This document shows, piece by piece, positions 22,385-33,734 of a DNA stretch of 64,000 nt. Source of the DNA: Cylindrotheca closterium. Taxonomy: Eukaryota; Bacillariophyta; Bacillariophyceae; Bacillariales; Bacillariaceae. How positions within the stretch are numbered: the first letter of the stretch is position 1; each line of letters starts with the position of its first letter. The stretch spans positions 306,737-370,736 of the forward strand of contig CAKOGP040000446.1 in assembly GCA_933822405.4 (NCBI GenBank). The letters run 5' to 3'. The notes under the pieces were generated by a model. The model had not been told where the DNA came from and did not search any database. It saw only the letters and a program-made list of their open reading frames with translations. The position numbers and the translations under genes were made by a program.

Positions 22385-22500
22385 TGTTCGAAAGGGTACG
22401 CAGGACCGTGGTAACGGTCGCGTGTCGCGTGTAACGGTCGATATCGACGCGACGGCGACGTCGCGACGGGTGCTACGATGTCATTGGATTCGTTCGACTA
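22385..22500. promoter_or_regulatory. CpG-dense patch upstream of the fusion gene
   Basis: From 22391 to 22480 CG dinucleotides are very frequent, with a repeated TAACGGTCG and palindromes CGATATCG and GCGACGTCGC, in otherwise AT-balanced DNA. It sits about 150-240 nt upstream of the ATG at 22630. It may be a promoter element or a methylation target; function is not shown. Confidence 0.35.
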
Positions 22501-22629
22501 CACGAAGAAAGTGAGTGAAATGAGACCGCACGTATTTTTTATAATATATATCGTACCGCCATAAAATGCAACAGAAAATGGACCACATGATGTCCGCCTG
22601 ACTTGACTGAAGAAGGAATCATCAAGGCT

Positions 22630-25562
22630 ATGGACCAATTGACTACTGGAGAACAGCAGGAGATTGTCAAGCGACTGCAGAATCAATTGAATTTCAATCG
22701 CGAACATCCCTTTGGAGTTTCACTGTTGGCACTGGACAACCAATACAATCGTCGACTCTTTCCCAACGGACCTTTTGGAACTATTGATGTTGCCGAGTCG
22801 GATTGCCTCCATGGAAGTTGTCCCCACTATTCCAAACAAGCAGATGTGAAGTTGGAAAATGCCAGAAAGACTCCCATTCATATTCTGATTCCTGCCTTTA
22901 GAGATAAGTTATGTTCTCGGACATTGCATTATGCCTTTACGCAGGCAGAAAATCCATCGCGACTGTTTATTCGTGTGATTGATCAGGTCCAACCACGATC
23001 AGATCTGGAAGACGACGCTGGGTGCTGGGAACTATATTGTGAAAAGCACAATCGTAATTGCAAAGAGTACGGATCGCAAGTCCGAATTGTCAAGATTGAT
23101 TCGGCTCAATCAATGGGCCCAACCTATGCTCGGTCGAAATTGTCTGCCATGGTTCATTGGGATTACATCTATCGTAATGAGTCTGATGAGATTGATCTGC
23201 AGCCTGTCAATGAACAAGATTTCTGTATGAATGTAAGATTCTTCATGTCATGGTGAATGAGTTTCTACTTATCAGTAGTCGTGTCTGTCGCCTTCAAGGT
23301 TCCAATTCTGATTGCATATCACCTTTTTCCCATTTGCAGATCCACAGTCGCATGAATTTCAGCAAGCGCTTTGACACACGTCTGATTGAAATGCATCATC
23401 GTACCAAGAATGATTATGGCGTCTTGAGCACCCATGTTACAGGGATGGAATCCAACGACCAAGATGGACGAATCGTCCCCAACATGTGTACGGTGGCCTT
23501 TACTGAGAGCATTCATCATTGGGGAACGAAACAATGCAGCTTCCTTACCCGTCCAAAGCTGACCAATGCCATGTGGGGAGCTGGTTTGAGTTTTCAGAGA
23601 TGTCATGGAGAACTTGTTGTTCCTACCGATCCGTTTTTGGACAATGCATTTGACGGCGAAGAGGTTAGCCGTGGGATTCGATTCTTTACCCATGGATACG
23701 ATATGTATACTCCAGACATTGTCTTGGTAAGTCACGATTACAGCACCGATGCAGAAAATCTAGTGATGGGAGTAAAGCCTCGTCACGATGAAGACGACAG
23801 CGAAGAAGAGGATGAAGAAAAGGACTTGAGTCTGGGCAAAAGCGCATGGAAATGGGTTGAAGAAATCGAGAAGTCCCGTCTCGGGCTCGCTGTGTTTGGT
23901 ACAGATCGAGTCAATATGCTTTTGGGAATAGGATCCCATCACAACAATACGGAACAAGAACGCAAAGAGCTGGACTTGATCCGCAACTCTCGTTTTGGTC
24001 TGGGGACGAAGCGAACGATGGATCAAGTTAGAGAATTCACTGGAATCGATCTGCTGAATAAGAAAATGGAATGCAACAAGTGTGGCAACAACTATTGGGT
24101 TCCGTTTGAAGAGTCTCCCAACTATGGCGTACAGGAGCTTCTAGAGCGAGGAAACATTGGTAAGGCACAGCGGCAGAAAACGGATGTTGTTGTAGAGGAG
24201 CCAAATAGAGAAGGCCAACGGGAACAGAAAATCGAACAGTTTCAAGGACTGGTTCAAGGAATAATGGGAAACGATGGTGCTATACAAACCGAATGCACAT
24301 CTGAATTCCGTCGATTGCTCAGTATCGAGAAGAACCCACCTATCCAACAAGTTATTGATGCCGGGGTAGTACCTCGTTTTGTTGAGTTCCTCCAGCGCGA
24401 TGACAGCCCAGCATTGCAATTCGAAGCTGCTTGGGCACTGACCAATATTGCATCCGGAACTCGTAAACACACAAAGCTGGTTACGGAAGTTGGCGCCGTT
24501 CCAATCTTCGTCCGCCTTCTAACGAGTCCAAACGCCGATGTTCGTGAACAAGCTGTTTGGGCACTCGGAAACATTGCAGGTGACTCACCACCATATCGCG
24601 ATTTTGTGCTTCAAGCTGGCGCAATGGAGCCTCTGCTTCAGCAACTTCACCAAAAATCCAACCTTTCAATGCTAAGGAATGCTATCTGGGCACTTTCCAA
24701 CTTTTGCCGTGGAAAGCCACAGCCAGATTTTGAAATTGTCCGACCCGCCCTTCCTATTCTGTCGCAACTGATGTTCAGTGGGGACGAAGAGGTTTTGACT
24801 GATACCTGTTGGGCCCTTGCCTATTTATCTGGTGGCCCCAACGATAAAATCCAAGCAGTCATTGATGCTGGGGTAGTCCGTCGTCTTGTCGAACTCCTCC
24901 TCCACCCTTCTCCCTCAGTTCAAAGACCTGCTCTATGCACAGTCGGAAATATTGCAACTGGAAACGAGACTCAAAATCAACTAATCATCAACGACGATGT
25001 CCTTCCTAATTTGTTGGCTCTTCTGTCGAGTCCCAAAACGAAGATCAGAAGGGAGGCATGCTGGGCCCTCTCCAATATTCTCGCAGGAAACCAGGAACAA
25101 ATCCAAGCTGTCATTGAAAGCAATATCATCCCTCCCCTTATTCAATTGCTCACTAATGGTGAATTCGAGATTCGAAAAGAAGCAGCTTGGGCAATTTCAA
25201 ATGCAAGTTCAGGTGGAAATAGCCAACAAATCAAATTTCTTGTCCAACAGGGTTGCATCCGACCACTCTGTGATTTATTGACCGTAAACGACCCAAAGCT
25301 TGTAACTACTCTTCTTGAGGGCTTGGAGAACATCCTAAAGGCCGGGGAAGAGGAAGCGAATGCATCTAATGGGCAGAATCAAATGGCCGTACTCATCTCA
25401 GAAGCTGAGGGTTTAAAAAAAATTGAAGACCTCCGACAACGCTCCAATGATGATATCTATGAGAAGTGTATCGAGATTATGGAGACTTACTTTGGTGTAA
25501 AGGAGGAAGAAGAAACGAATTCGCTTGCACCAAATACTAGGGAGCCCCGTTCAGCATTATAG
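22630..25562 (+). CDS. GNT1-like glycosyltransferase fused to importin-alpha ARM array
   Basis: Exons are 22630-23232 and 23340-25562, with a GTAAGA...GCAG intron of 107 nt; 941 aa. The first ATG in frame is 22630, although the frame is open from 22591. Residues about 50-470 match the GlcNAc-transferase family typified by Dictyostelium Gnt1 (PF11397): ILIPAFRD, MGPTYARS, FFTHGYDMYTP, GLGTKRTMDQVREFTG. The family's D-S-H motif in the acceptor segment appears as H-S-R (MNIHSRMNF), so catalysis may be lost. From about 515 the protein is importin alpha: the post-IBB tail QGLVQGIMGND, then ten ARM repeats with the W...N ligand-binding ladder (WALTN, WALGN, WALSN, WALSN). The N-terminal importin-beta-binding domain is absent, replaced by the glycosyltransferase. 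The join lies inside one uninterrupted frame with no intron nearby. Confidence 0.8.
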
Positions 25563-26095
25563 TCACCTTTCAAGTCACTGAAGGCTCACAGACCAAAGCG
25601 GAAGCGCCCTTCTTGGCTGGAGATGCTGGACTGATAGAAAACATGGAAAAGGTCAACTCCACAGGCCAAGTGGAATCCCGATTCTTTGGTGTCTTTTCAT
25701 GTGTAGTTGTTCTGCTGTGTTTCGTCTTTTCGAAACAAGGATCAAAAAAAGGAAAGAAGAAAAAAGACCACAGGAAGAAGAGTTGATACTCGGATTTTTT
25801 TGGAAATCTTGGAGTGAGCTTGAATCAATCAATCGAGTTGTCATCGTGACAAATGGAGGAATCAAGGGTCTGCTTCGTTATCCTGCAACCTTATGTTGAC
25901 AAACTTGATACGAGTCAAAAAATGTAAATAGATTCATTTAATGCCCAGGTAGCAGCATCATCTGATTCGAAATCCTAATGTAATTGATATTGTACTATAC
26001 ACGAACCAGATGATCCTCTTCAATCCTGAACCATACATTATGTAGTATCCCCTTCCATTTGTATGACATTATGCCAGATGTAGACCACGAAATTA
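25563..26095. other. 3' flanks of convergent genes
   Basis: No gene is seen. From about 25910 the sequence is homologous to the 3' flank of the decayed copy at 21740. It includes an A/G-rich stretch at 25740-25780. Confidence 0.5.
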
Positions 26096-27070
26096 TCAGC
26101 TTGCAGCGTCTGGCGTCAATGAACTAGTCATGGCCAAGAATACAATAATGAGTGTTGGATCCACCTTTGGCTTGATGGTCAATCGCAGACGATGACTGAC
26201 GCCATTATCGGTGTCAGTATCGTCATCGTCATCATGATCGTTTTTCATGAATTCTCCAATGGCCACTTCCTTTTTCTTATCGTTCGTCAAAATAATCTTG
26301 AAGCCAGCATCTTCCCCCTTTATCAATTTGAATTCTTGGGGTGTTTCATGTTTGGTCGACATTTCTATCGCTTCCGACAAGGAAATGAATCCAAACATCA
26401 TCTTGGTGGGACGTCGTATCTTGGTACTTCCCCAGTGATATATGATTTCTTTGGCCTCGGGTCCCTTTTTGCGATACTTTTGGGTTTCATAAAGTGGTGT
26501 CTTGCCATACAACTCCAGATCCATTGGTTTGAGCTTTTGGACCGCCTCGGTTTGTTCCAAATGACTGGCAAAATCGGTCGATTTGTGCTTGTAACAGGCA
26601 AGTTCCAGGCCGGTTTCTGCATTGACAAAGGCCCAAGGAAACTTGTCATCCCCGGTCTTTTGTGCAATAAAGGATGCTACTGGAGTCGGAGGTAATTTTT
26701 CTTCCTCATCATTATCATTATCATCATCTTCTTGCAAGACTTGAATTTTGGTGACACCTGCTGCAGCAACAGTAGTAGTAGTGATCAATTGAAAGCTTCG
26801 CTCCACTTTTCTAGAAATAGGAAGAGCTTGGCCCAAGACACTTTTGCGTCGTTGGTTTTCTTCCTTTTTGGCTTGCATCACATTGCTCATGCTGGAAGCT
26901 GGTGAGATCACCCAATTGTTGCGAACATCGGGGCTCAAGGTTTTGGCGGGTTTGCTCGGGTCGGGCCGTTTGGCGTAGGGCTCATGGTGCTGAGGAGGTA
27001 CTTCCTTGTCTCCATATGCCGTGAAACCCTCAAAAGGAGGAGAGAAGGAGTGGGCAACTTTGTCGCTCAT
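26096..27070 (-). CDS. Unrecognised 324-aa protein, parent of the nearby pseudogene
   Basis: A single-exon protein starting MSDKVAHSFSPPFEG. The N-terminal third is Pro/Lys-rich and probably disordered, followed by an acidic DDDNDNDEEE block (about 115-124). Residues about 135-300 look like a compact beta-rich domain (PWAFVNAETGLELACYK, KEIIYHWGSTKIRRP, GFKIILTNDKKKEVAIGEF), and HRLRLTIK leads into a short hydrophobic tail (DPTLIIVFLAM). I do not recognise the family. A degenerate duplicate of the last third and its 3' flank lies 4.2 kb away, on the far side of the fusion gene. Confidence 0.75.
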   Translation of the reverse strand: MSDKVAHSFSPPFEGFTAYGDKEVPPQHHEPYAKRPDPSKPAKTLSPDVRNNWVISPASSMSNVMQAKKEENQRRKSVLGQALPISRKVERSFQLITTTTVAAAGVTKIQVLQEDDDNDNDEEEKLPPTPVASFIAQKTGDDKFPWAFVNAETGLELACYKHKSTDFASHLEQTEAVQKLKPMDLELYGKTPLYETQKYRKKGPEAKEIIYHWGSTKIRRPTKMMFGFISLSEAIEMSTKHETPQEFKLIKGEDAGFKIILTNDKKKEVAIGEFMKNDHDDDDDTDTDNGVSHRLRLTIKPKVDPTLIIVFLAMTSSLTPDAAS

Positions 27071-27559
27071 TGTAAATATGATTGTTGTGTTGGTGGTAGT
27101 GCTGATGACTGCTGATGATGACTGCCTTACACCTGATATGTGGTTTTGTTGATGTCTTCTTCTTCTGATATGATGATTTTGTCTCTTCTCCGACTATCAA
27201 TTTCAAAAGCTAAAGTGTTATGATACTAGTATGCTTGCTACCTGATGCACCGTTAGGAAACGTGAGTTTGCTGTTGCAAGTCTTGGATGAATTATAATAT
27301 AGAGGCGTATCTCTTTCAATCATGCAATAATAACGCTGGAGTGATCAAGGAATGCGTAACATATCATAAAAACGTCACGGCAAAAGACATTTTTCATTCT
27401 TGCAGGACTACTTCGAATTAATTTGAAATTGACTGAAATGACCATTAACTTCCGGGTCTCCAAAGACGATCTTCTTTTTCAATATCTCATTTTACAAAAC
27501 CGTCACACATCAAAAATACTCTGTTTGACGACGTGAAAACACACATACAGCATCCGAAG
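27071..27559. other. Divergent intergenic region
   Basis: No gene is seen. It is AT-rich and should contain the promoters of both the minus-strand gene ending its 5' side at 27070 and the hydrolase at 27560. Confidence 0.5.
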
Positions 27560-28708
27560 ATGATAACAATATGCACTTTCCTATTACTATTGCTTCAGTT
27601 GACTACGATTTGTCATGGGCTGTCTTCGTCTTCTCCTCCGCCTTCAAGGAACAACAACAACAATAAAAACAACAACAACAACAATCAGAACAACAACAAC
27701 AGCGGAATGCCAACGACTGAAAATCTGGCCGCGGCCGTCTTGGTGCCCGGGTATCTCACGGGAGCCAACGAACTAAAAAGCTTGCAATCCAACTTGGAAA
27801 AACAAGGACTGTTGACGGTCACGGTACCAATGGCCAGCTGGCACTGGGTTTCCGTGGTGGGAGGACGATCGGTACGACCCATTTTGGAACGGATTGATTT
27901 TACCGTCCAGCATTTGATTGCGCAGTTGGAACGTATAGAGGAACAGAAAGAGGAAATGGACCAGCCGTTTCCGACCTTTCAATATTCACTACTAGACGCC
28001 TGGAGAGACTTTCAAGAAAATCCAGGTGGAGTGGCAGAAGTCGGGGGATCCTCCTTGCCAAACCTCTATCCCAAGGATGTTCGACCACGAGGTAAATTCC
28101 CAATGCCAGTAGTAGATGACGATTTGGTGGTGGCAAACAAGAGCCAGAAAAAGATCGCCTTGATTGGACATAGTGCCGGTGGATGGATCAGTCGGATATA
28201 CTTGAGTGAACAAGAATATGGGGGCAAGGTATACCATGGATCCAGATACGTCCATTCGCTAGTAACCTTGGGGACTCCTCATGCATCGGCACCAGGTCCA
28301 GCCTTTGCCGGTATATCTTGGATCAATGAACAAGAAAAGCAATTCGTACCAAAAAGTAAAGTTCGGACTCTGGCGGTGGCTGGAAAGGGTTTCTCGGGAG
28401 ATCAATGGGGAGGCATGACCAAAGGTGCCTACTCGTTCTGCTGTCCGGATGGGTCCGATGGTGCTACATATGATGGAGATGGCATGACACCCATATTTTC
28501 ATCACTGGCCATGCCAAACTCCGAATCACTCATATTACCACAAGAAAAAGTCAATCACTTTGGATGGACAGATGTGGGATGGGTCGGAAAACAAGTCGCA
28601 CCAGAACTTTATCAAGATATGGAAACGAACCAAAGCCCATGGTATGGAAGTGATGAAGTGGTTGCTGAATGGCTACCTTGGATTCTAGAAGGTGTCACGA
28701 ACAATTGA
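27560..28708 (+). CDS. Alpha/beta-hydrolase (lipase-like) with signal peptide
   Basis: A single-exon protein of 382 aa. The ATG at 27560 starts a hydrophobic signal sequence (ITICTFLLLLLQLTTICHG); the frame's only upstream start is a GTG. A poly-Asn linker follows. The hydrolase core opens with AAVLVPGYL near 56-64, and the nucleophile elbow is GHSAGGW near 199-205, followed by RIYLSE. VTLGTPHAS follows near 236. The candidate acid is in DGDGMTP near 305 and the His in VNHFGWTD near 332. This pattern matches PGAP1/lipase-like hydrolases, including plant plastid members with GHSAGGWISRIYL. It may act on lipids in the secretory system or plastid; substrate unknown. Confidence 0.85.
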   Translation: MITICTFLLLLLQLTTICHGLSSSSPPPSRNNNNNKNNNNNNQNNNNSGMPTTENLAAAVLVPGYLTGANELKSLQSNLEKQGLLTVTVPMASWHWVSVVGGRSVRPILERIDFTVQHLIAQLERIEEQKEEMDQPFPTFQYSLLDAWRDFQENPGGVAEVGGSSLPNLYPKDVRPRGKFPMPVVDDDLVVANKSQKKIALIGHSAGGWISRIYLSEQEYGGKVYHGSRYVHSLVTLGTPHASAPGPAFAGISWINEQEKQFVPKSKVRTLAVAGKGFSGDQWGGMTKGAYSFCCPDGSDGATYDGDGMTPIFSSLAMPNSESLILPQEKVNHFGWTDVGWVGKQVAPELYQDMETNQSPWYGSDEVVAEWLPWILEGVTNN

Positions 28709-28970
28709 AAAAGATAGAAAAAATGATTTCGTTGTTAGACGGCATACATCAGTGTCATCGTCATTCTTCACATGCATTTTGTTCATGAACTCGGAGCAGT
28801 CGAATGTATCACGAACGTACGCGAGCGAGCACGCAATATAAGCGCGATATCCAATATCTTTTCAAGTGCGTATATTATTATCGTCGATACCGTATACCGG
28901 TATACCGTAGATTTCGCATCATCATCGTCATCTATACCGGTAATATATGTGAGGCATTTTGACAAACTCG

Positions 28971-31900
28971 ATGGACGATACAGCAGAAGACATGATATCA
29001 AATGAAGATGAAAGTTCGCCTCAGCAAACGATGGGTGATGAGAGTGAACAAGAAGAACAAGAAGAACAAGAATCCTCAAAGGATGAAGAACAAGTTATCG
29101 AATTTGTGTACGAAAGCGAAGATCAAGAAATACCAAAAGCCATCCAAAATACCATGAAGAAATTGATTGTGCGTGGGCCTGTAAAGACCATTGGAAAGCG
29201 CGCCTTTGAGAAATGTGAAACGCTGGAAGAAATTGACTTCACCGAGGCAACAGCTTTAGAAACCATTGGAAAGGAGGCCTTTTCCAAGTGTCGCAATCTC
29301 CTTGCTTTCCAGTGCCCGTCCAACGTCAAAATTATTGGACAGATGGCCTTTGACGAGTGTACAAACCTGAGAGAAATTGATTTTAGTGAGGCAACTGCTT
29401 TGGAACTCGTTGGAAACGCAGCCTTTAAGGAGTGCCGTAGTCTTCTTGCTTTCAATTGTCCATCAAATTTGAAGATCATTGTAAGGTTTGCCTTCATGGG
29501 ATGTGAAAATCTAAAGGAAGTTGATTTCACCCAGGCAGCAGCTTTGGAAACGATTGGAGAGCAAGCTTTTTGTGACTGTTCGAGTCTTCTTGCATTCAAG
29601 TGTCCATCTAACGTCAATTTTATTGGAGATATGGCCTTTCAGGAATGTGAAAATCTAAGGGAAATTGATTTCAGCGAGGCTACAGCGTTGGAAGCAATTG
29701 GAGGACAGGCTTTTTTGAAATGTCCTTGTCTCCTTGCTTTCAAGTGCCCTCCCAGCGTCAAAACTGTTGGAAGACAGGCCTTTGAGAACTGTGAATAGCT
29801 GAAGGAAGTTGATTTCAGCGAGGCAAATGCTTTGGAAACGATTGGGGAACGAGCCTTTAACGAGTGTCGTAGTCTTCTCGCTTTCAAGTGCCCATCTAAC
29901 GTTAAGACTATTGGAAATAAAGCCTTTGGTGAATGTGAAAGGCTAAAGGAAGTTGATTTCAGCAAGGCAACAGCTTTGGAAATGATTGGAGAGGAAGCTT
30001 TCATCTATTGCACTAGTCTTGGTGGTACTTTCAAGTGCCCACCCAGCGTCAAGACGATAGGATACCAAGCGTTTAGCCAATGCGTGAACCTGAAGGAAGC
30101 TGATTTCAGCAATGCCAGAGCTTTGGATACGATTGAAGCGATGGCCTTTTACCAGTGCTGGGATTTACATTCTTTCAAGTGCCCATCGAACGTGAAGACT
30201 ATTGAAAACCAAGCCTTTGAGAGATGCTATCGGCTGAAGGAAGTTGACTTGAGAGAGTCGACAGTTTTGGAGACGATTGGAGAGGAAGCCTTCTACAACT
30301 GCGGTTGTCTTGAGAAGTTCTCTATCCCTTTCAACGTGTCTGTTGTTGGGAAGAATGTCCTTAAAAGATGCAATAATCTAATATCTTTGGACGTTCCTAG
30401 TGCAAATCCAGCCATCCACATTCGGTTCTACACACAACTCGGCGAAGAACAAAAGCATTTGATAAACTGGGATAATGTCGTGAATCTCTATGCCTCCAAT
30501 CCAATACAGAGATCCGAGTTGGTGGAGAACTTAGGCAAAGATATAACAGTTCTCGAAAAAGTCAGAGCAAGCTATATTGGTTCAATTATTGATGGTACGC
30601 GGCGCTTACATTCTATTCCGGAACGCAACGGGTGGTTGAAATTCTTGGCAAACAATGCAGCTGACGAAGAGGACCCATATATGATCAAGTTGTGCGACTA
30701 TCTGAAAGAGAAGGCCAATTTGAAAAGAGTTCGACAACTCGCCGACATCAAAGATCAATCCGCCCGCGTTGCAAAGTCGGTGGCACCCAGACACATCCAA
30801 AAAGTGTTTGAAGAACGGCTGTTCTTTCTTGGCCGCTATGATATTGAAAAAGGACCACCCATTCACCAGTCGGCAACCTGTGTTGTGGTCAAGGCAACGG
30901 ATGCCAAGATGATGGAATACTTTGAAGAGAAGTACAAATCGTATGAAGGAAAAGAAGTAGGCAAAGATGCCTTCAAGGCGATATTGGGCAAGGTGGAGCT
31001 CATTCCACACGACGACAAGAACATCAACCATTTGTTCCAACGGGCAGATGTCGACAAAAATGGAATTATTTCCAAAAAGGAGTTTGTTGAATTTTGCTTG
31101 GACGAAATTGGTTGCAATGTCGTTCTAAAGTTTATGCGGAACAAGGATCAGTTTCACCGAGAAGTGGATCGTCGGAAAAATAATGGTTTGGATTCGAAAT
31201 ATATTGTCGGCAGTATTGGAAGCCATGATCAAGAAAAGAGCGATACTGGATTGGTCCAATCACTGAGGAACTCGTTCTTGCAAGAAGATGGTGCCGATAC
31301 GTCGTTTTTAGAGCAAGATGAGGTCTCTACAGAATACAGAAGCGTATTGGTGATGCCTTATGGAGATCGGAATTTGGACACAATATTTCGAAGTGAGCGC
31401 CCTGCACCAATTGCTGTCCGTAACTTGATGACCGAAATTGGAGAGGCATTGCTGCACTTACATGAGAAGGATATCGTCCATGGTGACATCAAGATGTTGA
31501 ATGCGGTGAGAACAAATCGACGGCTATTGTTGATTGATTTGGATGCATCGACGAAAGTTGGTGACTACATCGGGTCGAAGTTTTCTTCTGGCGTACTTCC
31601 CCCGGAGATGATCCATGAGCTGAAAACTCGAAAGGAATTGGATCTTTACGAGAATTATGTTGAGCAAGGAAGGAACAGCGAGGACGAGAAAGATAAGAGG
31701 AAAGTTTTGACCACCACTGGACAAGATGTTCGACACTTCGTAGTTCGCTCGTTTTGGGAGGAGACGCAAGAAGTGAAATCATGGGACGAGTTCAATGAAA
31801 GGTACAATGCTGTGCAAACGTTGGTGCCAATTAAAAAAGCTGACTTGCCGTATGAGCTGCTGGCTGCTCATACGAGTCTAGATGTTTGGTCTTTTGGTGT

Positions 31901-33734
31901 GTTGTTGTTTGAGCTGATAACAAAGGAGTCGTTATTTAAAGTGAACAATGAGGACGATATCACAGATGGTGACGCGATGAGACAGCTACACGACTGGAAT
32001 GATGAAGATACGAAGAGCAAATTGAAGCTCAAAGTAACAGATGCCTATGGTCGTGATTTGCTGCAGAAGATCCTTCGCCGCGATATGAAAGATCGCTTGA
32101 CGATGCAGCAAGTGCTAGCTCACGACTACTTCAAACCCGATGCTGTGAAATCAGAATCAGAAGCCCTGTCACGAATTGAGAAAAGAGCGATGGAGAATCA
32201 AGAAATCATCAAAGTCAATTTTGCTCAAATCCACAAGTCTTTTGGACAAATCCACGATTCGCTAAAGCGTGTTATGAGATATCAAGCTGCGGCCAACGAT
32301 CTTTTGAAACTGATCTTCAAAGGCGAAAAGCCACAACCAAAGTATTTTGTGATTCTTCCAGTAGCCGAAGAAGTCAATAAAGAGAAGGGTTTTTCGCGGT
32401 TTATTACAGCAATGAAGAAAGCCTCAATGCCAAGCAGCATACTCACGACCAAGGCAATGTTATATTTCATCTGTCCACTAACGCTGCAGCCAGTTGTGGG
32501 AACGGATGGTGAAGCGATTGGCTATGATATCGATATGCCTCAGGGTTGGATCAAGAAATATGGACCTGCTATTCTCATTGGATTGAAGGTTGTTCAAGTA
32601 GGACTGGCAGTAGGCCGCGGTTTTGGCCTCCCTCTTCCATCGCTAAGTGGGGCTGAAGAAGGTTTAAAGGAGACCTCCAATCTTTTTTCAGAGATGCAAG
32701 GTTTGTTGGTGGATGAAATGGGCGGCGATAACGAGGAGGATGGCCTAGCTGATGTGTTGCTGGAACGATTCACGGATCGAATCGATAGCGCAGCTTCGGC
32801 CGAAGGTCCAGCTTTGACAAAGAAACATTTGAACAGAATTCAGAAGTCGTATGATGGCATTGGATTACTCATTAAAGACGAAAGCTTCGAGCGTTGCGGT
32901 TTGACAATGGCAGTCAGTAAGGATGAGACAGAATATGTGCATCCAGAAGTGGAGCAACTCTTTGAAAAGTTTGGATCGAAATGCTTGGAGATGTCCATTG
33001 AGCAAAGGGAAAAGGAAAATGCCACATTGTCTGCGGTGGCTCGAAATACAAACAGAGATACTGAGCACGGATTCTCTGCCAATGGAGATGTTGAGAACAA
33101 GGCCGAGAGTGCGGTTTCCGTAGAATCGTCAGCCTGTATTCCTGAACATGAGATGGCCCAACAGCAAGAAAACCTTGGGACGAAGCAACTCCAATCAATA
33201 AGCGCCGATAGTGCGGTAATTGCGCGCTTGGAAGACGTGAAATCGAAGTTAACGACGTTGGAAGACGTGAGTTTGAAGCTGTCAAAGTTTGAAGGATTGA
33301 ACGCAAAAATCGACCATATGAACTATGCTATTCAGAACAAGTTACAAGGGATACCACAGGGATCCACCAATGTGATTCACAAAGGCTGGCTGCGTATTCA
33401 AAGCCGCCGGTCTCCCTTTCTTTGGAATGCAAGGTATGTCGTGGTCTACAAGAATGGCAGCATTACGCACTATCCCAATGCTGGTTCTACTTTTCTTGAA
33501 GTCAAATGGATAGATAGAAAGGATGGAACCATTGAGCTGCGTTCTGAAGACAAAATGATTGCGAAAGCCAAGCTCTCGGCCCGCTGTTCTAGTACGACTA
33601 CCGACTGGCTTAAAGGGAACACCTGGAATTCCGATTATGAGCGATTTGCCACCAATTCGAGTCGCAAAGCAGCAGTTGCATCTCGCACCGATCTCACTGG
33701 GAATGTCATCAAAATCGAAACTGCCGATTGCTGA
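28971..33734 (+). CDS. LRR_5 (BspA-type) repeat-protein kinase-PH protein, with an in-frame TAG
   Basis: From the ATG at 28971 the frame spans 1588 codons including one internal TAG at 29796-29798 (codon 276) and the final TGA. Residues about 60-475 are eight pairs of LRR_5 repeats (TIGxxAFxxCxxLxEVDFSxATALE / TIGxxAFxxCxxLLAFKCPSNVK). The TAG replaces the residue after CE in one repeat where neighbours have N, T or R; the next codon resumes LKEVDF. A kinase domain follows (about 620-1050): putative ATP lysine in CVVVK, VHGDIKMLN loop (HGD for HRD), LIDLDAS (DLD for DFG), PPE, and DVWSFGVLLFE. An EF-hand loop (DVDKNGIISKKEF, about 694-706) is inserted in the kinase N-lobe. The C-terminus is a PH domain (GWLRI...WNARYVVVYKNGSI, from about 1472). 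Either a real gene with a nonsense allele or readthrough, or a young pseudogene. Confidence 0.75.

Noticed and set aside
22566..22601. Upstream ATG (MQQKMDHMMSA) before the fusion gene
   Set aside because: It ends after 11 codons in another frame; it may be a small upstream ORF but is not the start of the gene.
29721..29798. A 78-nt intron that would remove the in-frame TAG
   Set aside because: The donor (GTCCTT) does not match the GTAAGT/GTATGT-type donors of this window, and the removed segment would be a good repeat sequence.
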